This document shows, piece after piece, positions 46,209-54,581 of a stretch of DNA of 64,000 bases. Under the pieces are notes generated by a model. That model was not told the origin of the DNA, made no database searches, and worked only from the letters and a program-made list of their open reading frames with translations. A program made the translations under genes and the position numbers. Source of the DNA: Microbacterium mitrae (GTDB taxonomy: Bacteria; Actinomycetota; Actinomycetes; Actinomycetales; Microbacteriaceae); assembly GCF_008017445.1 (NCBI RefSeq), contig NZ_VRSW01000001.1, positions 1,302,001 through 1,366,000 on the forward strand, written 5' to 3'. The first letter of the stretch is position 1. Every line of letters starts with the position of its first letter.

Positions 46209-47039
46209 CTAATCCAAGAAGATGTCGGGGAACAGGCGGTTGTCGGGGGTGCCGGGCACGGCGGCGTATCCCGAGAAGTCGGTGATGCCCTCCTCTGCCA
46301 GCACGTCTTCGACGATGTAGGTGTTGCCGGTGGCCTCGCGTGACGAGCGGTTGAGCACCGCGTAGGCGGCGTCGGCGTAGATCTCGGGGGTGCGTGACGC
46401 AGCCATCACCTTGTCGCCGCCCAGCAGGTTCTGCACGGCAGCGGTGGCGATGGTGGTGCGCGGCCACAGCGTGTTAGCGGCGATTCCTTCACCGGCGAAC
46501 TCGGCGGCCATGCCGAGGGTTGCCATCGTCATGCCATATTTCGCCATCGTGTACGCGGTGTGAGCGCCAAGCCACTTGGGCGTGACGTTCAGCGGCGGTG
46601 ACAGGGAGAGAATGTGCGGGTTGCTGGCCTCACGCAGAATCGGAATCGCGGCGCGCGACAGCATGAAGGTTCCGCGCACGTTGACGTCTTGCATCAGGTC
46701 GTACTTCTTCGCGGCGATGTCTGCCGAACCCGTCAGATCAATAACGCTCGCGTTGTTCACGACGATGTCAATGGCACCAAACTCGCCGCGTGTTTTCAGC
46801 ACGGCGTGAGTGATGTCATCGTCGTTGCGCACGTCGCCGACGATCGGCAGGGCGTTGCCGCCCGCGGCGGTGATGGCCTCGGCGGCCGTGTAGATCGTGC
46901 CTTCGAGGGAGGGGTGCGGGGTGTCAGTCTTGGCGAGGAGCGCAATGTTGGCGCCATCGGCGGCCGCACGAAGCGCGATCGCGAGGCCGATGCCGCGGCT
47001 ACCGCCTGACATGAGGATGGTTTTTCCGGCGAGTGACAT
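46209..47039 (-). CDS. Short-chain dehydrogenase/reductase, HSDL2-like
   Basis: 276 residues. NAD(P) motif TILMSGGSRGIGLAIALRAA, NVVNNAS variant IDIVVNNASVIDLTGSA, and a catalytic Y-x-x-x-K in AHTAYTMAKYGMTMATLGMA. The loop LLAKTDTPHPSLEGTIYTAA is typical of hydroxysteroid dehydrogenase-like protein 2 (without the SCP2 domain). Third gene of an operon with an enoyl-CoA hydratase and another SDR; its ATG overlaps the preceding stop (TAATG). Likely acts on an acyl or lipid-type substrate. Confidence 0.9.
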   Translation of the reverse strand: MSLAGKTILMSGGSRGIGLAIALRAAADGANIALLAKTDTPHPSLEGTIYTAAEAITAAGGNALPIVGDVRNDDDITHAVLKTRGEFGAIDIVVNNASVIDLTGSADIAAKKYDLMQDVNVRGTFMLSRAAIPILREASNPHILSLSPPLNVTPKWLGAHTAYTMAKYGMTMATLGMAAEFAGEGIAANTLWPRTTIATAAVQNLLGGDKVMAASRTPEIYADAAYAVLNRSSREATGNTYIVEDVLAEEGITDFSGYAAVPGTPDNRLFPDIFLD

Positions 47040-47815
47040 TACGGTGCCTTTCGTGCAGAGCGGTCAGCGAACGCCCGCACGCGAGCCTGAGCTTCAGGCG
47101 TTCGCAGTGCGGCATCAATGGAACGGGCTTCTTCGGCGAGCTGATCGGCGAAGGTACGGGACGGCTGCGAGCGGATCAGTCGTTTTGCCTGGCCATAAGC
47201 GCCGGAAGCGCCGGCCAACCACGATTGTGCGACCTCTTCGGCGCGGCTGATGACGTCGTCGCCAGCAACAACCTCAGCCACGAGCCCCCAATCCAGCGCC
47301 TGCTGCGCGGAGAGCATCCGGTCAGACAGCACGAGCTGGAGCGCCCGCCGCTCCCCGACAGCCTTCGCCAAGCTCGCCGTGACCGAAAGGTCAGGGGTGA
47401 GGCCGACGTTGGCGTAGAGGCTTCCGATCTTGGAGTCTTCTCCGACAACCGCGTAGTCGCTGGCGAGCAAGATTCCGAGTCCGCCGCCAGCCGTGGTTCC
47501 GTGCGCCGCGGCGACGACCGGAACCGACGACTGCACGAGGGCGAGAATGCCCGAGTTGATGGTGTGGGCGAGTTCTTCAATCGTGAAGTCGCTCATGCCG
47601 TGTGCCATCGCGAGCACGTCGCCACCGGCGCAGAACGACGGACCGGCGGCGTCAATGAGGATCGCATGAACGTCGTCGCGTGATGTTGCCTCGATCGTCG
47701 CATCGGCCCAGGCGTGAGCCATGGACTGTTCGAACGCGTTCATGCGAGCGGGGCGGTTCAGCGTGATCCGCGCCAGCCCGTCAGAAATCGACAGCAGAAT
47801 GGGGGATTCGCTCAT
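47039..47815 (-). CDS. Enoyl-CoA hydratase/isomerase-family protein (isomerase-like active site)
   Basis: A 258-residue crotonase-fold protein. The oxyanion-hole segments are present ([36 protein letters not shown]), but both hydratase glutamates are missing: GGGLGIL replaces GGGCEL and [20 protein letters not shown] replaces the QPEIxLG loop. The GLTPD segment resembles PaaG-type isomerases, so an isomerase role is more likely than hydration. Middle gene of the SDR-ECH-SDR operon, with ATGA overlap to the upstream gene. Confidence 0.88.
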   Translation of the reverse strand: MSESPILLSISDGLARITLNRPARMNAFEQSMAHAWADATIEATSRDDVHAILIDAAGPSFCAGGDVLAMAHGMSDFTIEELAHTINSGILALVQSSVPVVAAAHGTTAGGGLGILLASDYAVVGEDSKIGSLYANVGLTPDLSVTASLAKAVGERRALQLVLSDRMLSAQQALDWGLVAEVVAGDDVISRAEEVAQSWLAGASGAYGQAKRLIRSQPSRTFADQLAEEARSIDAALRTPEAQARVRAFADRSARKAP

Positions 47816-48567
47816 TTTGGTGCCATTCGAATTGCGCCATCGAGACGAATGGTTTCGCCATTGAGGTAGCCGTTGTCGACGATGTGCGCGACGAGCGCCG
47901 CGAATTCGTCGGGCCTGCCGAGGCGGGCGGGATACGGAACCTGCTGGCCGAGCGAATCCTGTGCCGGCTGCGGGAGGCCGGCGAGCATCGGGGTCTCCAT
48001 GATGCCGGGGGCAATGGTGCACACCCGAATGCCGTAGCGGGCGAGTTCGCGCGCGACGGGCAGGGTCATTGCTGCCACGCCACCCTTGGAAGCGGCGTAG
48101 GCGGGCTGGCCGATCTGGCCGTCAAAGGCGGCAACCGATGCAGTGTTAACGATGACGCCGCGGTCGTCCGTTCCGGTGTTCTTGGCCATCACCGCGGCCG
48201 CCTGCGACAGCACGTTGTAGGTTCCGATGAGGTTGATCTGAATGACTTTCGCGAAGTCGGCGAGCGCGCCGGGGTTGCCCTCGCGGTCCAACACCTTGGC
48301 TGGCGGCGCGATGCCGGCGCAGTTCACCACAACCCGCAGCTGGCCGTGCTTTGCCGCCTCGGCGACCGCGTGTGCGACCTGATCCGGGTTGGTGACATCG
48401 GCTGCCACGAAGTATCCGCCCAGCGACTGGGCTACTTCGGCACCGGGAGACGACTCCAGGTCGACAATGGTCACGACAGCACCCGCTGCCGTCAGTCGCT
48501 TGGCCGTTGCCAGTCCGAGGCCACTGGCCCCACCAGTCACCAGCGCACTTGCGCCTGCGATATCCAT
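47812..48567 (-). CDS. Short-chain dehydrogenase, 3-hydroxyacyl-CoA dehydrogenase type 2-like
   Basis: A 251-residue [23 protein letters not shown] (NAD motif), [38 protein letters not shown] then [10 protein letters not shown] (catalytic Ser, Tyr, Lys) and [13 protein letters not shown]. The inserted Gly-Asn loop region and IAPPAKV resemble HSD17B10-type 3-hydroxyacyl-CoA dehydrogenases. First gene of the three-gene operon, which may form a small beta-oxidation module. Confidence 0.9.
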   Translation of the reverse strand: MDIAGASALVTGGASGLGLATAKRLTAAGAVVTIVDLESSPGAEVAQSLGGYFVAADVTNPDQVAHAVAEAAKHGQLRVVVNCAGIAPPAKVLDREGNPGALADFAKVIQINLIGTYNVLSQAAAVMAKNTGTDDRGVIVNTASVAAFDGQIGQPAYAASKGGVAAMTLPVARELARYGIRVCTIAPGIMETPMLAGLPQPAQDSLGQQVPYPARLGRPDEFAALVAHIVDNGYLNGETIRLDGAIRMAPK

Positions 48568-48849
48568 AGCTCTCCTTCGAACTGTTCAATCCTGCACCCG
48601 CAGCTTTGGCGGGCGCGCCCGCGTGAAATGGGGCGGGCACCTGGCGAGGCTCCTGCGAGGAGCGACACCGAGTGTCAGCCTACGCGGCACTGAGGCTCGG
48701 CGGCATCTCGAGATGTCGAAACATCACATGCGCGGCAGAATTGTGCGCTCCATCGCTGTTGATACGTGACAGCACATCGCGCGCCACGATTCCGGAACCA
48801 TCAGCGGAGGCGTCTGCCGCCGCAGCCACAAAAGTGGTTGAGTGGGCGC

Positions 48850-49203
48850 ATGCAACTGCTCCTCAAGCGCGTGTATGACCCGGCAGAACCGACCGACGGA
48901 TTTCGGGTGCTCGTCGATCGGTTATGGCCGCGCGGAGTCTCCAAGGAGCGTGCCGCGATTGACCTGTGGGCAAAAGACGTCACGCCCAGCACCGAACTGC
49001 GCAAGGCCTGGCACGCCGCGAGCGCTGACGAATGGAACAAGTACGCGGTCGAGTATCGTCACCAGCTCGAACATGAGAGCGCACCGGCCGTTGCGCAGCT
49101 GCGCGAGACCCTGGCGCCTCACGCGATCGTGACGCTGGTGTACGCATCGCACGACACCGTGCACAACCATGTGCGGGTACTCATGGAGGTACTCAGCGAA
49201 TGA
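48850..49203 (+). CDS. DUF488 family protein
   Basis: 117 residues: LLKRVYDPAEPTDGFRVLVD, RLWPRGVSKERAAIDLWAKD, VTPSTELRKAWHAASADEWN, and TLVYASHDTVHNHVRVLMEV. This is the DUF488 family (YeaO-like), whose function is unknown. The start at 48850 matches the family; the frame upstream to 48766 is non-coding. It overlaps the start of the next gene by four bases (ATGA). Confidence 0.9.
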   Translation: MQLLLKRVYDPAEPTDGFRVLVDRLWPRGVSKERAAIDLWAKDVTPSTELRKAWHAASADEWNKYAVEYRHQLEHESAPAVAQLRETLAPHAIVTLVYASHDTVHNHVRVLMEVLSE

Positions 49204-49937
49204 GTATCCCAACGGGCGACGTTCCGATTGGCGCCACCGTGCTCGCGCTCGCCGAAGGCGCAACGCTCACACCCGTGTGGGCCAATGAAATCGGCGGCTT
49301 CACATTTCGCGCACAACGCGCCGACGGAACCACGCGCTACATCAAGTACGGCCCACACAACGCTGAAGTGTCGATGTTCGACGAAGCCGAGCGGCTGAGC
49401 TGGGCGAACCAGTACCTGCGGGTGCCCGTCGTCGTGCAAGTCGGTGCCGATCACACCCACGAATGGCTGGTCACTGAGGCGATCGATGGAGCCTCGGCCG
49501 TTGATCCTCGCTGGATCGCGGAACCACGAACGGCGGTGACAGCGATTGGGCGCGGATTGCGGCGGCTACACGACGCGCTTCCGGTGAGCGAGTGTGCGTG
49601 GTTGTGGGATCCGTACAGTCGAATCGCCGGAGCAGAGGCGCGTGGGCTCACGGTGCCGGATCGCCTGCGCACCCCACCATCGGACGACGTGCTCGTTGTC
49701 TGCCACGGCGACGCCTGCGCGCCCAATACGTTGCTCGACGACGCTGGCAATCCGATCGCGCATGTCGACTTCGGCGCCCTCGGCCTGGGCGATCGTTGGT
49801 CAGATATTGCCGTCGCGAGCATGAGCACGGAGTGGAACTACGGTCCCGGCTACGAAGACCTCCTCATCGAGGCGTATGGCGTTGAACCTGACCGCGATCG
49901 ACTCGCCTACTACCGCGACCTGTGGAACGCGACGTAA
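49200..49937 (+). CDS. APH-fold phosphotransferase (kinase)
   Basis: 245 residues of the aminoglycoside phosphotransferase fold. The catalytic loop is VVCHGDACAPNTLLDD and the metal-binding segment is HVDFGALGLGDRWSDIAVAS, as in APH(3')-type kinases. The N-terminal lobe has ADGTTRYIKYG with the nucleotide-binding lysine. Coupled to DUF488. Chromosomal members of this family often phosphorylate small metabolites; an antibiotic substrate cannot be assumed. Confidence 0.85.
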   Translation: MSIPTGDVPIGATVLALAEGATLTPVWANEIGGFTFRAQRADGTTRYIKYGPHNAEVSMFDEAERLSWANQYLRVPVVVQVGADHTHEWLVTEAIDGASAVDPRWIAEPRTAVTAIGRGLRRLHDALPVSECAWLWDPYSRIAGAEARGLTVPDRLRTPPSDDVLVVCHGDACAPNTLLDDAGNPIAHVDFGALGLGDRWSDIAVASMSTEWNYGPGYEDLLIEAYGVEPDRDRLAYYRDLWNAT

Positions 49938-49986
49938 CCGCGCCGCGATCCGTCCCGGAGCCCCACGCAACCCCCGAACCGCCCGC

Positions 49987-50790
49987 CTACGCAGCGATGG
50001 CGAACACGAAATTCCAGGCGCCGGTTGCCACGGCGACCCCAATGGCTACGCCTGAGATCAGCCCGCACACGACAATCAACATCGCGTCTCGCCGGTCAAA
50101 CGGCGCGATTCGGGCGTAGCTGCGGCGCACCCCTGGCACCCCGAAGCCGCGCGCCTCCATGGCGGTCGACAGCGTGGTTCCGCGGCGAATCGCCAGCACA
50201 AACAGGGCGAAGGCGGAACCAAAGAATCGGCGAATGCGCCCGTGGTCGGCAACACCGCGAGCGCGCCGAGCAAGCGCGAGCGAGCGCGCGTCGTTGGCAA
50301 GCAGCCCGAGAAGGCGCATCGCCGCGAGCGCGCCCATCACAAAACGCGGGGAGAGGTGCAGCTTCTGAATGAGCCCGTCTGCCAAATCAGTCGGATCGAT
50401 CGTGGCGAACATCGCAATCGAGGGCAATCCCACCGCAAGCAGGCGCAGCGCAGACGCCGCAGCGAGGTGAAGTGACCCCTCAGAAACCCGCATCACGCCC
50501 CATTCGAACAGAATCGCACCGCTCGCGACGCCATAGAGCGACACCGTGATGAAAACCGAGGGTGCCGCCACCCAAATCGGGAGAGTGCGGAAGAAGAACT
50601 CCCGCGGCGTGAGCCCCGACAGCAGGATGATCGCCAGGCCGAGCACCAGCCCAACGCTCGCCGAGACGAGGTCGACCGTCAGCACGAGCGGCACCGACAG
50701 TGCCAGCGCGCCACCCAGCTTCGCGAGCGCACTGCGCGACACGATCGGGCCACTGCGCGTGCGCGGCGAATCCAACACCCCGGCCTTCAT
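49987..50790 (-). CDS. ykoC: ECF transporter T component (thiamine-precursor system)
   Basis: A 267-residue EcfT: four to five membrane helices and two Ala-Arg-Gly coupling motifs, in LALARRARGVADHGRIRRFF and STAMEARGFGVPGVRR. Its start overlaps the stop of the ATPase gene (ATGA). With the ATPase and YkoE protein and under the TPP riboswitch, it should import hydroxymethylpyrimidine or thiamine. Confidence 0.92.
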   Translation of the reverse strand: MKAGVLDSPRTRSGPIVSRSALAKLGGALALSVPLVLTVDLVSASVGLVLGLAIILLSGLTPREFFFRTLPIWVAAPSVFITVSLYGVASGAILFEWGVMRVSEGSLHLAAASALRLLAVGLPSIAMFATIDPTDLADGLIQKLHLSPRFVMGALAAMRLLGLLANDARSLALARRARGVADHGRIRRFFGSAFALFVLAIRRGTTLSTAMEARGFGVPGVRRSYARIAPFDRRDAMLIVVCGLISGVAIGVAVATGAWNFVFAIAA

Positions 50791-52217
50791 ACGCCCACCG
50801 CAAACTGTCGCGCGTGAAGCGCCCTCGGCACCACTTCGTCATGCGTGACGACCACCAACGCGTGACCGGCATCACGAAGCTCGGCCATGAGAGCCACCAA
50901 CTCAGACCACGTCACGGCATCCTGGCCAAACGTCGGCTCATCAAGCACGAGCACCCGCGGCCGGGTCGCCAGCATCGCGCCCACCGTGAGCCGGCGCTGC
51001 TCCCCGCCCGACAGGGTGTACGGGTTTGCCGCCGCCACATGCGCGAGCCGCAACCGCACCAGCAGCTCCTCAACGCGCGCATCGACCTCGTCGGCGCCCA
51101 TCCCCAACGCCCGCGGGCCCACCGCAATCTCGTCGCGCACCGTGCGCGCAATGAGCTGATGCTCCGGTTCTTGCAGCACGGTTCCGATGCGCGTCAGCAA
51201 CTGTCGCGACGTCCACCGAAACGGATCGCGCTGAGGCAAGCCTGCGAGTTCTTCGCTGGCGCGAACGGAACCAGCATGAGCGGGAATGAGGCCAGCGAGC
51301 GTGAGGCCGAGGGTTGATTTGCCAGCGCCATTCGGGCCGACAATTCCGATCACCTCACCGGCGTGCACTGCGAGGTCAAACGGCCCGGCGACGGGGTTCT
51401 TTTTCACACGCGCCACCTCGAGCTCGGTGGCCTCAAGCAACACACCACCGGAGTTTGAAGCGGGCGGCGGCGGCGTGATCGGTGGGTGATGAGGAACCCA
51501 CACGCCCGCGGCGGCAAGCTCAGCGCCGCGCTCCTGCAACACCGAATACGGGGCACCATCGGCAACAACGCCCTCTGGCCCGAGCACGATCACGCGGGTC
51601 ACAATGTCAAGCCACACCTCGGTGCGATGCTCCACAATGACGAGCGTTGCGCCCGTGCGCTCGACGGTGCGCAGCGTTGCCTCGCGCACCTCGCGCACGC
51701 CCGCGGGGTCAAGATTCGCCGTCGGCTCATCGAGCAGAATCGCGCCCGGCTGCATGGCGAGCACCCCGGCCAGCGCGAGGCGCTGCTTCTGGCCACCCGA
51801 GAGGGCGGCCGTCGAACGGTCATGGTCGACGTCGAGCCCCACCGCATCCAGCGCCATCTCAACGCGAGGCAACATCTCATCGCGCGGCACGCCCAGGTTT
51901 TCCATGCCGAAAGCGACATCGTCGCCCACCCGCGACAGCACGGCCTGCGTATCAGGGTCTTGCAGCACGAGCCCCACCCGGCCCCGCTGAGACGCAACCG
52001 GCGCGCCATCAACGGTCATGGTTCCGCGCGACTCGCCCTCATCGTCGGCGAGCACCCCGGCAAACGCATGCAGCAGCGTCGATTTGCCGGAGCCACTCGC
52101 TCCCAACAACAGCACCCGCTCGCCGGGCTCAATCACGAACGTGGCGTCGGCGACCGCCCACTTTTGGCGGGTCGAGTACCGCCAACCCCACGCTCGCGTT
52201 TCGAGACGAACGGCCAT
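50787..52217 (-). CDS. ykoD: ECF transporter duplicated ATPase (EcfA-EcfA' fusion)
   Basis: A 476-residue protein with two ABC ATPase domains. First: LLLGASGSGKSTLLHAFAGV, AALSGGQKQRLALAGVLAMQ, AILLDEPTANLDP. Second: IVGPNGAGKSTLGLTLAGLI, TLSGGEQRRLTVGAMLATRP, VLVLDEPTFGQDA. Linker around 235-255 is Pro/Ala rich. Energises the ykoE/ykoC importer. Confidence 0.95.
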   Translation of the reverse strand: MAVRLETRAWGWRYSTRQKWAVADATFVIEPGERVLLLGASGSGKSTLLHAFAGVLADDEGESRGTMTVDGAPVASQRGRVGLVLQDPDTQAVLSRVGDDVAFGMENLGVPRDEMLPRVEMALDAVGLDVDHDRSTAALSGGQKQRLALAGVLAMQPGAILLDEPTANLDPAGVREVREATLRTVERTGATLVIVEHRTEVWLDIVTRVIVLGPEGVVADGAPYSVLQERGAELAAAGVWVPHHPPITPPPPASNSGGVLLEATELEVARVKKNPVAGPFDLAVHAGEVIGIVGPNGAGKSTLGLTLAGLIPAHAGSVRASEELAGLPQRDPFRWTSRQLLTRIGTVLQEPEHQLIARTVRDEIAVGPRALGMGADEVDARVEELLVRLRLAHVAAANPYTLSGGEQRRLTVGAMLATRPRVLVLDEPTFGQDAVTWSELVALMAELRDAGHALVVVTHDEVVPRALHARQFAVGV

Positions 52218-52846
52218 CAGACGCGCTTGGAAACCTCGCGCCCCGCGGCGAATCGACTTAGCGCTCCGGCCTTCGCGAGACCCTTCATGATGAACCAGGA
52301 ACCAAGGCCCGCGATGACGGCGCCGGAGATGGTCGTGCAGGTGATGTAGGTCGCGGCGAAGGCGTTATCGAGCGCGCCGTACCAGAGGAAGCGGTCCAAG
52401 ATTCCGCCCGCAAGGCCCGCGCCGGCGCCCGCGAGCACCGCAATCGGCAGCTTGTAGACGCGGTACAGCACGATGAGGAAGACGAGCTCGGCACCAAGGC
52501 CCTGAACGAGTCCGGAAACCAGGGTGAGTGCCTGCCACTGGTTGCCTGCCAGCGCCGAAATCGACGCCGCCACCATCTCGGCAAACAGGGCGGCACCGGG
52601 CTTTCGCACGATGAGCCCAGCGAGCACGCCGGCGATCAGCCAGGGGCCGGCCAGCAGACCCTGAAGGCCCGGAAGCAGCGGCTTGAGCAGGCCAGACGGA
52701 ACCTCATACGCAAAGTTCCAGACGATGAAGAGCACCGCGCACGCAACGGCGATAATGCTCGCCATCACGATGTCAACGACTCGCCACTTCCAAACGGATG
52801 CGGTGAGAACGCGGTCTTCGGTAGACAAAAGGGCAGACGAAGTCAT
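52217..52846 (-). CDS. ykoE: ECF transporter S component, YkoE family (HMP/thiamine)
   Basis: A 209-residue membrane protein with about six helices: VDIVMASIIAVACAVLFIVW, GLLAGPWLIAGVLAGLIVRK, LVQGLGAELVFLIVLYRVYK and TTISGAVIAGLGSWFIMKGL. The N-terminal WKWRVVDIV and NFAYEVPSGLLKPLLPGLQG match YkoE. The ATG at 52846 has SD AAGGAAGGAA just before it, within the 3' end of the TPP riboswitch, so translation is probably thiamine-controlled. Confidence 0.93.
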   Translation of the reverse strand: MTSSALLSTEDRVLTASVWKWRVVDIVMASIIAVACAVLFIVWNFAYEVPSGLLKPLLPGLQGLLAGPWLIAGVLAGLIVRKPGAALFAEMVAASISALAGNQWQALTLVSGLVQGLGAELVFLIVLYRVYKLPIAVLAGAGAGLAGGILDRFLWYGALDNAFAATYITCTTISGAVIAGLGSWFIMKGLAKAGALSRFAAGREVSKRV

Positions 52847-52852
52847 TTGATT

Positions 52853-52946
52853 CCTTCCTTCGCTGGCATGATCCAGATCAGGTTCGACGGTCGAAGCGTT
52901 TTCGCTTCCTCTCAGCCCGGCACGCACCGGACTCCCGTGGGTTTGA
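52853..52946 (-). promoter_or_regulatory. TPP riboswitch (THI element)
   Basis: On the minus strand the leader reads ACGGGAGTCC, then GGGCTGAGAGGA, GACCGTCGAACCTGATCTGG and ATCATGCCAGCGAAGG, the conserved thiamine-pyrophosphate sensor core. A possible -10 TATACT lies at 52956-52951. The 3' end runs into the ykoE ribosome site (AAGGAAGGAA), which fits translational control. Repression of ykoEDC by thiamine is expected. Confidence 0.96.
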
Positions 52947-52999
52947 ACTGAGTATAACCACGAACGGAGATTCACAGCCCGACGCGGTAAGTTGGGCGA

Positions 53000-54358
53000 G
53001 TGACTCAACTCGCCGATCCTGATGCGCCCGAACAGCGCTCGACCACCGAGAAGCCGGTGCTGCCGTGGGTGACGGCTGAGTGGCTGACGAGTCGCCACAC
53101 GCAGAGCTTTCCCGAGCCGGATTCACTGGATCTCCTTCCCGAGAAGCCGCTGAAGCGCGGTATCAGCCGCGTATTGGTTCCGGCCGCCATCCTGGTGGGC
53201 CTCGGCGCGAGCTACGTGGCCGCGACACTATTTTTTCCGCTCACGAACCTCGCGCCCAACGTCACCAAAACCCCGGTTACCGTCACCGCGGCGGCGCCAG
53301 CACTCCCCTCGTGGCCGATCGAAGGCGCCGCGGGCGTTGGCGTTCAAGGCATGGGAAGCATCTCAAGCACCTTCGAGCAGGAGTCGATGGCCAGCATCAC
53401 CAAGGTGATCACCGCCATGGTGATTCTGGAGGCGCTGCCGCTGAACCCCGGCGAGCAGGGCCCCGAGTATTACTTCACGCAGGCCGACAGTAATCTCTAC
53501 TGGGACTATCTGCGCAACAACGAGTCGGCTCTCGACGTTCCGGTCGACGGCACGCTCACCGAATACCAACTGCTTCAGGGCATCTTGATGGGGTCGGCTG
53601 GCAACTACACTGACTTCCTCGCCGAGCAGATCTGGAGCAGCGATGAAGAATATGCCGCTGCGGCTATGGAGTGGCTGAACCGCAACGGCATCACCGGAAT
53701 CACGGTGGTCGAGCCCACCGGAATCAACCCGGCGAACTCCGCTGTACCTGGTTCCCTCTCCCGCCTCGCGGAGGTAGCCCTCCAGCACCCGGTATTCGCC
53801 GAAATTGTCGCAACCCCCGTGGCAGAGATTCCCGGCAACGTCGAGCCGGTGACCAACACGAACAACCTGCTCGCCGACCCCGGAGTCATCGGAGTCAAGA
53901 CCGGCTCGCTCGAAGGCTTCAACCTGCTGACCGCGAAAGACGTGGTGATTGACGGAACCACGGTGCGGCTGACGGCATCGGTGATCAACCAGTTCGACCC
54001 CGAAACCCGAGACGCCGAGACGCGCCGGCTGCTGGCCGACCTCGAAGTCGCCCTCGCCCCCATCAACGCCGTACCCGCCGGCACGCCGGTCGGCAACGTC
54101 GCAACGGTGTGGGGCGTGCAGGCAGAGCTGCGAACGGCCACCGACTCCACCCTGCTGCTGTGGAACGGCGCCGGCGGAACCACCGAATCAACGCTCGAAC
54201 TAGGCGAAGACTGGAACAAGGGCGGCAACGCCGGCTCCCTCACCGTGACCGGCCCGCTCAATGAGCGCATCACCGACGTTGAACTCGCCAGCGAATTGCA
54301 CGGCCCCTCCGCCTGGTGGCGTCTCACCCACCCCCTCGAACTCTGGGGCCTCGTCTAG
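53000..54358 (+). CDS. D-alanyl-D-alanine carboxypeptidase (PBP, S11-like)
   Basis: 452 residues starting with GTG at 53000. A cytoplasmic tail of about 55 residues, one membrane anchor (RVLVPAAILVGLGASYVAAT), then the peptidase: SITK (Ser-x-x-Lys) in MASITKVITAMVILEALPLN, the SxN-type motif in LMGSAGNYTDFLAEQIWSSD, and KTG in VIGVKTGSLEGFNLLTAKDV. It trims D-Ala from peptidoglycan stem peptides outside the membrane. The second motif (SAGN) has one extra residue compared with the usual SGN. Confidence 0.9.
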   Translation: MTQLADPDAPEQRSTTEKPVLPWVTAEWLTSRHTQSFPEPDSLDLLPEKPLKRGISRVLVPAAILVGLGASYVAATLFFPLTNLAPNVTKTPVTVTAAAPALPSWPIEGAAGVGVQGMGSISSTFEQESMASITKVITAMVILEALPLNPGEQGPEYYFTQADSNLYWDYLRNNESALDVPVDGTLTEYQLLQGILMGSAGNYTDFLAEQIWSSDEEYAAAAMEWLNRNGITGITVVEPTGINPANSAVPGSLSRLAEVALQHPVFAEIVATPVAEIPGNVEPVTNTNNLLADPGVIGVKTGSLEGFNLLTAKDVVIDGTTVRLTASVINQFDPETRDAETRRLLADLEVALAPINAVPAGTPVGNVATVWGVQAELRTATDSTLLLWNGAGGTTESTLELGEDWNKGGNAGSLTVTGPLNERITDVELASELHGPSAWWRLTHPLELWGLV

Positions 54359-54380
54359 CGGCACCCCGTGGTTCCGGTGC

Positions 54381-54422
54381 CGTGTCTGTGATTCTGGTGT
54401 CCGTGTCTGTGATTCTGGTGCC
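54381..54422. repeat. Two-copy 21-bp repeat after the carboxypeptidase gene
   Basis: CGTGTCTGTGATTCTGGTG followed by TC or CC occurs at 54381-54401 and 54402-54422. It is preceded by a related GTGGTTCCGGTGC and followed by GTGGTTCCCGAGGTTCCAG, so GGTTCC motifs flank the array. Confidence 0.8.
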
Positions 54423-54471
54423 TGTGGTTCCCGAGGTTCCAGCCCCGCGGTTCCGGCTTCGCGCAACGCGA

Positions 54472-54541
54472 GAGCAGGAGATTACGCCGAGAGACGGACA
54501 ATATCGGCGAAATCTCCTTCTCCGGCGTTATTCTCCTGCTC
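54472..54541. terminator. Long palindromic element between convergent genes
   Basis: GAGCAGGAGATTACGCCG (54472-54489) is the reverse complement of CGGCGTTATTCTCCTGCTC (54523-54541) except for one base insertion. The 33-base centre also has AGGAGATT/AATCTCCT echoes. It separates the plus-strand carboxypeptidase from the minus-strand serine hydrolase and can serve as a bidirectional terminator; it may belong to a dispersed intergenic repeat family. Confidence 0.65.
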
Positions 54542-54581
54542 CCCCGTATCAGCCCTGACCCAGGCCAGGGGCCCAGCCTCG

